Of a DNA stretch of 9,529 nucleotides, positions 5,524 through 9,529 are shown in pieces; position 1 is the first letter of the stretch; each line of letters opens with the position of its first letter. The notes beneath the pieces are model-generated. The model did no database searches, had not been told where the DNA came from, and saw only the letters and a program-made list of their open reading frames with translations. The stretch is from assembly GCA_016287035.1 (NCBI GenBank), contig JAEEVI010000093.1, positions 1-9,529 on the forward strand, given 5' to 3'. Made by a program: the position numbers and the translations under genes. This DNA comes from Bacillota bacterium. GTDB lineage: Bacteria; Bacillota; Clostridia; Peptostreptococcales; Anaerovoracaceae.

Positions 5524-6645
5524 ATGGTCACGACGACGACAAGGGCATGGGGCTCGCCCTCAAAGTACATACAGGGCCCGGGCGAATATAACAATCTCGA
5601 GATGTACACGTCGGTATACGGCAAAAAGGCGTTCTACATCATCGACGGATTTCTCTTCGAAGGCATAAACAAGAGGCTCGAGGGGATCTACGCTGGAACG
5701 GAGTCGACTTACGAGGCCGAGGGCTTTACCGGCGAGGTCAGCTACAACGAGATCAACAGGGTCATGGAGCTCGCGAAGAAGGCCGGCGCCGACTGCGTCG
5801 TAGCCGTCGGGGGCGGAAAGACCCTCGACACCGGAAAGATGGTCGCTATGACGATGGATCTTCCGATCATAATCTGCCCGACTTCCGCTTCCACGGACGC
5901 TCCGAATTCCGCGATGAGCGTCATCTACACGGACGACCACGAATACATCGGCTGCGTGTTCCACAAGAGGAACGCGGATCTGGTGCTCGTCGACAGCGAG
6001 ATCGTGGCTAAAGCTCCGATACGCATGTTCAAGGCCGGGATGGCCGACGCGATGTCGACATACTACGAGGTCCTCGCCAACGAGAAGGCCGACGGCGTCA
6101 ACTACGTCGGAAAGGGCTACCGCCGCACCAAGGCCACGGTCGCGCTCGCAAAGCTCGTGAAGGAGCTTCTGCTGGCGGACGGCGAGAAGGCTCTGCGCGC
6201 GGTCTCCAAGGGGATCGTCACGGACGCGGTGGAGAACATAATCGAATGCAATATCCTGCTCGGCGGGCAGTTCGAAAACGGCGGATCCTCCGTCGCTCAC
6301 GCCGTGCACGGCGCTCTCACCGGTCTTCCCGAGACGGGAAAGACGATGCACGGCGAAAAGGTCGCGTACGGCATCGTCGTCCAGCTCTGCCTCGAGAACG
6401 CTCCGCAGAAGGAGCTCGAGCAGATCGTGAACTGGCTCATCTCCATAGACGAGCCTGTGACGCTCGCGCAGCTCGGCGCGGAGGAGAGCGAGGAGAACAT
6501 CAACTTCCTCGCGGAGAGGATCTCCGGCGAGAAGTCCAGAGCGCACGTCGAGCCGTTCCTCGTCACCTTCGATACGGTAAAGGCCGCGCTCATTATGGCG
6601 AACGAGACGGGCCGCTATTATCTGCAGAGGGCAGGGAAGCTTTAG
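5524..6645 (+). CDS. gldA: GldA-type glycerol dehydrogenase
   Basis: Iron-containing alcohol dehydrogenase family, glycerol dehydrogenase branch, 373 residues; family members oxidise glycerol to dihydroxyacetone with NAD, or run in reverse. The nucleotide-binding loop is GGGKTLDTGK at 96-105. Substrate-loop motif STDAPNS lies at 123-129, with Asp125 equivalent to the GldA substrate-contacting Asp. Metal ligands fit Asp175 in GMADAMSTYYE, His259 in SSVAHAVHG and His276 in MHGEKVAYG. The C-terminal ENAPQKELEQ and EPVTLAQLG stretches resemble Escherichia coli GldA as I recall it. The start at ATG 5524 is set by AGGAGG. It has its own promoter after the upstream terminator, so it is probably not co-regulated with the TTT cluster. 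Related enzymes use 1,2-propanediol, hydroxyacetone or other vicinal diols, so the true substrate may differ from glycerol. Confidence 0.87.
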   Translation: MVTTTTRAWGSPSKYIQGPGEYNNLEMYTSVYGKKAFYIIDGFLFEGINKRLEGIYAGTESTYEAEGFTGEVSYNEINRVMELAKKAGADCVVAVGGGKTLDTGKMVAMTMDLPIIICPTSASTDAPNSAMSVIYTDDHEYIGCVFHKRNADLVLVDSEIVAKAPIRMFKAGMADAMSTYYEVLANEKADGVNYVGKGYRRTKATVALAKLVKELLLADGEKALRAVSKGIVTDAVENIIECNILLGGQFENGGSSVAHAVHGALTGLPETGKTMHGEKVAYGIVVQLCLENAPQKELEQIVNWLISIDEPVTLAQLGAEESEENINFLAERISGEKSRAHVEPFLVTFDTVKAALIMANETGRYYLQRAGKL

Positions 6646-6660
6646 CGGCGTTTTCCTCAG

Positions 6661-7800
6661 ATGGCAGACATAGATCTTGGATATATCGAATTAGCAGCTA
6701 TATGCGTCCTCGCGGTATGCACGGTGATCCTTGCCGTGCTGCTTTCGGGCGTCCGCAGGAGCCTCGAGGACACGAGGCGCGAGAGCATGGAGTTCAGCAG
6801 GAGCTCCTACGAAGCCGTAAACAGGGCGCTCGCGGATTCCGCGGCCCGGCAGGACGCGCAGCTCGCGGCCGTCAGGGAGACCGTCGACAGGCAGCTCGAC
6901 CGCATGCGCGAGACTGTCGACGAGAAGCTCCAGACGACGCTCGACGACAAGCTCACGCGGTCCTTTTCGGCCGTGCGCACGAGTCTCGACCTGGTCTATA
7001 AGGGCCTCGGCGAGATGCAGGGCCTTGCGGAGGGCGTAGGGGATCTTAAGCGCGTGCTCTCCAACGTCAAGACGAGAGGCATACTCGGAGAGGTGCAGCT
7101 CGGCGCGATACTCGAGCAGATACTCGCGCCCGGCCAGTACGACACGAACGCCCAGATGTATCCGGGAGCGCCCGAGCGCGTTGAATACGCGGTCAGGATG
7201 CCCGGAAGCGGCGATGAGACGGTATATCTTCCGATCGACGCCAAGTTCCCCGCGGACGCGTACGACTATCTGATGAAGGCCTACGAGGTCGCCGATCCCG
7301 ATCTCATCATCGAGGCGAGGCGCCGCCTGCAGCAGGCTCTCAGAAAGAGCGCGAAAGATATCCACGACAAATACATCAGACCGCCCTACACGACGGATTT
7401 CGCCGTCATGTTCCTCCCGTTCGAGGGGCTGTACGCGGAAGCCGTCAACATGGGCGCCACGGAGCTCGTCCAGCGGGAGTTCAAGGTAATGACTGCCGGA
7501 CCGTCGACGATGGCCGCGCTTCTTAACAGCCTGCAGACGGGCTTCCGCACGCTTGCGATACAGAAGCATTCCGGCGAGGTCTGGAAGGTCCTCGGCGACG
7601 TGAAGGCGGAATTCGACAAGTTCGCCGACGTCCTGGCGCTCACGCAGCAGCGCATCGATCTCGCGAACCGCGAGCTCGACAAGCTCATAGGCGTAAGGAC
7701 GAGGAGCATCCAGCGGACGCTCGGAAGGATGCAGACGCTGAAGGACCCCGAAAGCGGAGGTCTCGGCGCCGGTCCCGAAGATCCGGAGGAGGAAGGATGA
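6661..7800 (+). CDS. rmuC: RmuC-family DNA recombination/maintenance protein
   Basis: A 379-residue RmuC protein, a family linked to limiting recombination at inverted repeats and predicted to hold a PD-(D/E)XK nuclease-like core. Order: N-terminal membrane helix about 9-29, charged coiled coil about 35-105, then the RmuC domain about 108-350. Hallmarks are GLGEMQGLAEGVGDLKRVLS (115-134), NVKTRG with GE (135-144), LPIDAKFP with Asp193 and Lys195, TTDFAVMFLPFEGLYAE (244-260), LLNSLQTGFRTLAIQ (287-301) and the VRTRSIQRTLGRM end. The tail after 360 is rich in Gly, Pro and Glu. No Shine-Dalgarno site is visible before ATG 6661; the sequence there is pyrimidine-rich (TTTTCCTCAG). It lies in the same frame as gldA, five codons past its stop, so reinitiation after gldA is plausible. 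It overlaps the next gene by ATGA. Confidence 0.93.
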   Translation: MADIDLGYIELAAICVLAVCTVILAVLLSGVRRSLEDTRRESMEFSRSSYEAVNRALADSAARQDAQLAAVRETVDRQLDRMRETVDEKLQTTLDDKLTRSFSAVRTSLDLVYKGLGEMQGLAEGVGDLKRVLSNVKTRGILGEVQLGAILEQILAPGQYDTNAQMYPGAPERVEYAVRMPGSGDETVYLPIDAKFPADAYDYLMKAYEVADPDLIIEARRRLQQALRKSAKDIHDKYIRPPYTTDFAVMFLPFEGLYAEAVNMGATELVQREFKVMTAGPSTMAALLNSLQTGFRTLAIQKHSGEVWKVLGDVKAEFDKFADVLALTQQRIDLANRELDKLIGVRTRSIQRTLGRMQTLKDPESGGLGAGPEDPEEEG

Positions 7801-8537
7801 ACATATTTGCGATAGGCGATCTTCATCTCTATTTCTCCGTAGGCGAAGAGAAGTCGATGGACATGTTCGGGAGCGCCTGGGTGAACCATTTCGACAGGCT
7901 CGCTGAGAACTGGAGGCGTATAGTCGCCCCGGAAGATCTCGTGATACTCCCCGGCGATTTTTCCTGGGCGATGAAGACGGAGGAGGCTGCGGAGGATTTC
8001 CGGATGCTCTGCGGGCTTCCGGGACGCAAGCTGCTTTTGAAGGGCAACCACGATCTGTGGTGGGGCAGCCTCAAAAAGATGAAGGCTCTTTATCCGGACG
8101 TGGATTTTCTCTATAACGACGCGTATATCGGACAGGGCTTCGCGATAGCCGGGAGCAGGGGATGGCTCTGCCCCGAGGACAAGGATTTCCGCGAGGACAC
8201 GGACCGCAGGGTATACGAAAGGGAGCTTCTCAGGCTCGAGATGTCGCTGAAGCCCGCCCGCGAAGCGCGTGACGCCGCGATGGCGCGCGGCGAACGGTTC
8301 GTCATCATCGGGGCGATGCATTTTCCGCCGTCCGCGTTCCCGGACGGAAGATCGGCGTTCTGCGAGGCTTTTAAGGCATCGGGCGTCAAAACGGTCGTAT
8401 ACGGCCATCTTCACGGCGAGAGCGCCTATAAGAACGGTCCCGAAGGGGATATCGACGGCGTATCGTACCATCTGTGCTCCGTGGACCGTCTCAACTGCTG
8501 TCCGCTGCTCGTCGCCTCGTGCCCGCGGGATCTGTAG
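7797..8537 (+). CDS. Calcineurin-like metallophosphoesterase (COG1768-like)
   Basis: A 246-residue predicted phosphohydrolase with the full dimetal site in order: GDLH (Asp8, His10), GDFSW (Asp54), GNHD (Asn84, His85), MHFPP (His175) and GHLHG (His204, His206). The overall form, with GDFSW, GNHDLWWG and a short C-terminal part, resembles the uncharacterised COG1768 phosphohydrolases of Firmicutes. No signal peptide or membrane helix is seen, so it should be cytoplasmic. The start ATG overlaps the rmuC stop in ATGA, and the purine-rich GGAGGAGGAAGG inside the rmuC end is its ribosome site, implying translational coupling. The same fold includes the SbcD/Mre11 nucleases, but nothing here shows nuclease activity. 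The substrate is unknown. No clear terminator follows before the next promoter. Confidence 0.87.
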   Translation: MNIFAIGDLHLYFSVGEEKSMDMFGSAWVNHFDRLAENWRRIVAPEDLVILPGDFSWAMKTEEAAEDFRMLCGLPGRKLLLKGNHDLWWGSLKKMKALYPDVDFLYNDAYIGQGFAIAGSRGWLCPEDKDFREDTDRRVYERELLRLEMSLKPAREARDAAMARGERFVIIGAMHFPPSAFPDGRSAFCEAFKASGVKTVVYGHLHGESAYKNGPEGDIDGVSYHLCSVDRLNCCPLLVASCPRDL

Positions 8538-8567
8538 ATCTTTCGCAAAAATTTTCCCGATATCCGC

Positions 8568-8596
8568 TTGAACTTTAAAAGACGAGATAGTATAAT
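8568..8596 (+). promoter_or_regulatory. Near-consensus promoter of the small-protein gene
   Basis: TTGAAC (8568-8573), a 17-bp spacer and a perfect TATAAT (8591-8596), set in an AT-rich stretch. The start point should lie near 8603, about 108 bases before the ATG. The -35 is identical to that of the tctC promoter. It is the strongest promoter-like sequence in the window. Confidence 0.85.
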
Positions 8597-8603
8597 CCAA
8601 TTA

Positions 8604-8617
8604 TGAAAACGTTTTCT
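8604..8617. promoter_or_regulatory. cre-like LacI-family operator candidate at the transcription start
   Basis: TGAAAACGTTTTCT contains the perfect 12-bp palindrome GAAAACGTTTTC (8605-8616) with a central CG. It matches 13 of 14 positions of the catabolite-responsive element consensus TGWAANCGNTNWCA; only the last base differs. It begins 8 bases after the -10 hexamer, right at the expected start, where a bound repressor would block initiation. CcpA or another LacI/GalR-type regulator would fit. No such regulator is encoded in the window. Confidence 0.6.
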
Positions 8618-8665
8618 TAGGTTCCGCCGGGAAAACACAAAACAGTCAAAGACCGGCTCCGCCGG
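8611..8665 (+). repeat. Leader RNA hairpins and repeated GYTCCGCCGG motif
   Basis: The leader contains GTTCCGCCGG (8621-8630) and GCTCCGCCGG (8656-8665), identical at 9 of 10 bases and 35 bp apart. The first is the loop of a possible stem GTTTTC (8611-8616) with GAAAAC (8631-8636). The second is part of a compact stem CCGGC (8653-8657) with GCCGG (8661-8665) closing a 3-base loop. The duplication suggests two like structural or binding units. I recognise no known riboswitch class. Confidence 0.45.
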
Positions 8666-8711
8666 ATATCAACGTATATTAATTGTTGAATTCAGAAAGG
8701 ATGTAACGAAC

Positions 8712-8906
8712 ATGACAACTGCAGAAGTAATGGACAAGATCAGAAGATCCGACGCACTCACCATCGGCGCGAAGAGAATGGCAGATGCTAAGGCTTTTTA
8801 TGAGTATGCTGTAGGCGAAGGCCTCTCCGATTCCTTCGACGCTTTCATGGCTGCCGTAAAGGAAATGGATCCGAACGGTTCCTGGGGATTCGACGCGCTC
8901 AAGTAA
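8712..8906 (+). CDS. Unrecognised 64-residue acidic protein
   Basis: A small soluble protein without signal peptide, membrane segment or cysteine. Two likely amphipathic helices span about 3-36 and 39-52, followed by a short DPNGSWGFDALK tail. The N-terminal half is basic (KIRRSD, GAKR) and the C-terminal half acidic. It is a real gene: AGAAAGG (8694-8700) precedes ATG, codon choice is that of well-expressed genes here (Ile ATC only, Arg only AGA), it has a strong promoter upstream and a terminator downstream, and it stands alone as a unit. ATGTAA at 8701 lies between ribosome site and start and gives only a start-stop. The outline, with an Ala-rich helix and an EGLSDSFDAF turn near the middle, faintly recalls Nif11-type leader peptides, but there is no Gly-Gly cleavage site, no Cys/Ser-rich core and no modification enzyme nearby. 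The function is unknown. Confidence 0.8.
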   Translation: MTTAEVMDKIRRSDALTIGAKRMADAKAFYEYAVGEGLSDSFDAFMAAVKEMDPNGSWGFDALK

Positions 8907-8934
8907 TAACGTCCTTAAAACTCTTTTTTCAAGG

Positions 8935-8965
8935 TGCGGGCGCTGCGTATGCAGCCCCGCATTTT
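8935..8965 (+). terminator. Terminator of the small-protein gene
   Basis: The stem TGCGGG (8935-8940) with CCCGCA (8956-8961) continues past a one-base bulge (C8941) as GCTGC (8942-8946) with GCAGC (8951-8955). The loop is GTAT and TTTT follows at 8962-8965. It starts 28 bases after the stop codon. The short T-run suggests partial readthrough, which the second hairpin downstream would catch. Confidence 0.7.
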
Positions 8966-8990
8966 GCATAGCAAGGAGAGGGCGCACAGA

Positions 8991-9016
8991 AAAAAGACGG
9001 CTGGCGCCGTCTTTTT
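8991..9016. terminator. Bidirectional terminator between convergent genes
   Basis: A perfect 11-bp stem AAAAAGACGGC (8991-9001) with GCCGTCTTTTT (9006-9016) closes a 4-base loop. The stem edge gives a T-run on either strand, so it can end transcription of the small-protein gene from the left and of the SLH-protein gene from the right. Confidence 0.88.
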
Positions 9017-9051
9017 CGTTTTGAAAAGGGAACATATCCTTTTGTTTACGT

Positions 9052-9529
9052 CTACGCGAAGAACTCGCAGAATCTCATTATGATCGCCGCGATCTGCGCG
9101 CGGGTTGCTTTGCCGTCCGGAGCTATCGTTCCGTCGCCGGGGCCGTTCAAAAGGCCTGCGCCGACAGCCCAGCTCATGGCTTCTTCGGCCCAGGGAGACA
9201 CTTTACCGCGGTCGGAGAACTGCGAAAGATCGCCCTTGGCGCTGACGTAGTATCCCTTGAACCTGGCATAGTTGAAGAGCATCTGTATAAGAGCCTCGCG
9301 CGTTATGTCCTCGTTCGCGCCGAAATTCACGCCCTGGCCCTTGGCGATGCCGTTGCTGACCAGCCAGCTTACAGCGGCGGCGTACCAGTCTTCGTCGTCC
9401 ACATCGCCGAACGCGTCGGTGATCGCTCCGGCTTTGGCGCCCTCAAGGTTGAAGAGCATCTGCGCTATCATGGCGCGCGACGCGTTCCTGTCCGGATCGA
9501 ACGTGCCGTCGGCAAAGCCGTTCATTATG
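9052..9529 (-). CDS. SLH-domain surface protein, C-terminal part
   Basis: The final 157 or more residues of a protein ending in S-layer-homology repeats, which bind pyruvylated secondary cell-wall polymers and hold proteins at the Gram-positive surface. Three repeats are visible, numbering from the last Met in view: a partial first (MNGFADGTFDPDRNASRAMI, then to about 27), a second at 39-90 with FGDVDDEDWYAAAV, SNGIAKG and ITREALIQML, and a third at 102-153 with FSDRGKVSPWAEEAMSW, GLLNGPGDGTIAPDG and ATRAQIAAIIMRF. The reading frame stays open past this Met to the window edge and the codon before it (ATA, Ile) fits the repeat pattern, so the gene starts outside the window and the Met is internal. 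The N-terminal part, which would show the function, is missing. It converges on the small-protein gene across a shared terminator. Confidence 0.92.
   Translation of the reverse strand, partial: IMNGFADGTFDPDRNASRAMIAQMLFNLEGAKAGAITDAFGDVDDEDWYAAAVSWLVSNGIAKGQGVNFGANEDITREALIQMLFNYARFKGYYVSAKGDLSQFSDRGKVSPWAEEAMSWAVGAGLLNGPGDGTIAPDGKATRAQIAAIIMRFCEFFA

Noticed and set aside
5560..6546. Long minus-strand open frame opposite gldA
   Set aside because: It is a shadow of the gldA reading frame with Arg-, Asp- and Val-rich low-complexity content and no ribosome site or motif.
8701..8706. ATGTAA start-stop element before the small-protein gene
   Set aside because: It follows the purine run directly without proper spacing, so it is unlikely to be used and probably fortuitous.
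8712..8906. Small protein as a RiPP precursor
   Set aside because: There is no leader cleavage motif, no Cys/Ser/Thr-rich core and no modification or export gene in the window; kept only as a weak hint.
9052..9525. SLH gene starting at the Met codon at 9525
   Set aside because: The frame is open to the window edge, the preceding Ile codon fits the repeat, and this Met falls inside an SLH repeat, so the gene is cut off by the window.
1..9529. CRISPR arrays, tRNA or rRNA genes, insertion sequences or phage modules
   Set aside because: No regularly spaced repeats, cloverleaf-like segments, transposase motifs or phage proteins were seen on either strand.

Overview
The window reads as a moderately GC-rich bacterial chromosome, most likely an anaerobic Clostridia-type Firmicute. 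The signs are strong purine-rich Shine-Dalgarno sites, a lipoprotein signal of the MKKLL...AC type, a C-terminal SLH-repeat surface protein, and regular use of AUA, AGA and AGG codons despite the GC content. This placement is inference; there is no rRNA or other taxonomic marker. Eight of the nine genes lie on the plus strand. No tRNA, rRNA, CRISPR array, insertion sequence, phage gene or attachment site was seen.

Region 1 (1-5410) is a transport and catabolism cluster. It contains a zinc-type medium-chain dehydrogenase, then a tripartite tricarboxylate transporter (TTT) in the order binding lipoprotein (tctC), large permease (tctA), small permease (tctB), and then a TIM-barrel sugar-phosphate isomerase/epimerase-type enzyme closed by a good intrinsic terminator. 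A near-consensus extended -10 promoter, overlapped by a 9-bp inverted repeat, lies between the dehydrogenase and tctC. A perfect 16-bp GTAA-tetraloop hairpin sits between tctC and tctA and would suit raising binding-protein mRNA above permease mRNA. The likely logic is uptake of a carboxylate or sugar acid followed by oxidation and isomerisation; the substrate cannot be read from the sequence.

Region 2 (5430-8540) starts with its own promoter. It carries a GldA-type glycerol dehydrogenase, then, after 15 bases and in the same frame, an RmuC-family membrane-anchored DNA-maintenance protein, which overlaps by ATGA a COG1768-like metallophosphoesterase.

Region 3 (8541-9016) is a monocistronic unit for an unrecognised 64-residue acidic protein. 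It has a near-perfect sigma-70/A promoter (TTGAAC, 17 bp, TATAAT), a 14-bp cre-like LacI-family operator candidate at the expected start point, a roughly 108-nt leader with hairpins and a repeated motif, and two terminators. The second terminator is symmetrical and also serves the convergent minus-strand gene for an SLH-domain surface protein, which runs off the right edge.

The items most worth a second look are the strongly controlled small-protein unit, the operator-like repeat and hairpin in the TTT operon, the unassigned dehydrogenase/TTT/isomerase cassette, and the coupled RmuC and phosphoesterase pair. I did not see a clear new defence or mobile system here.
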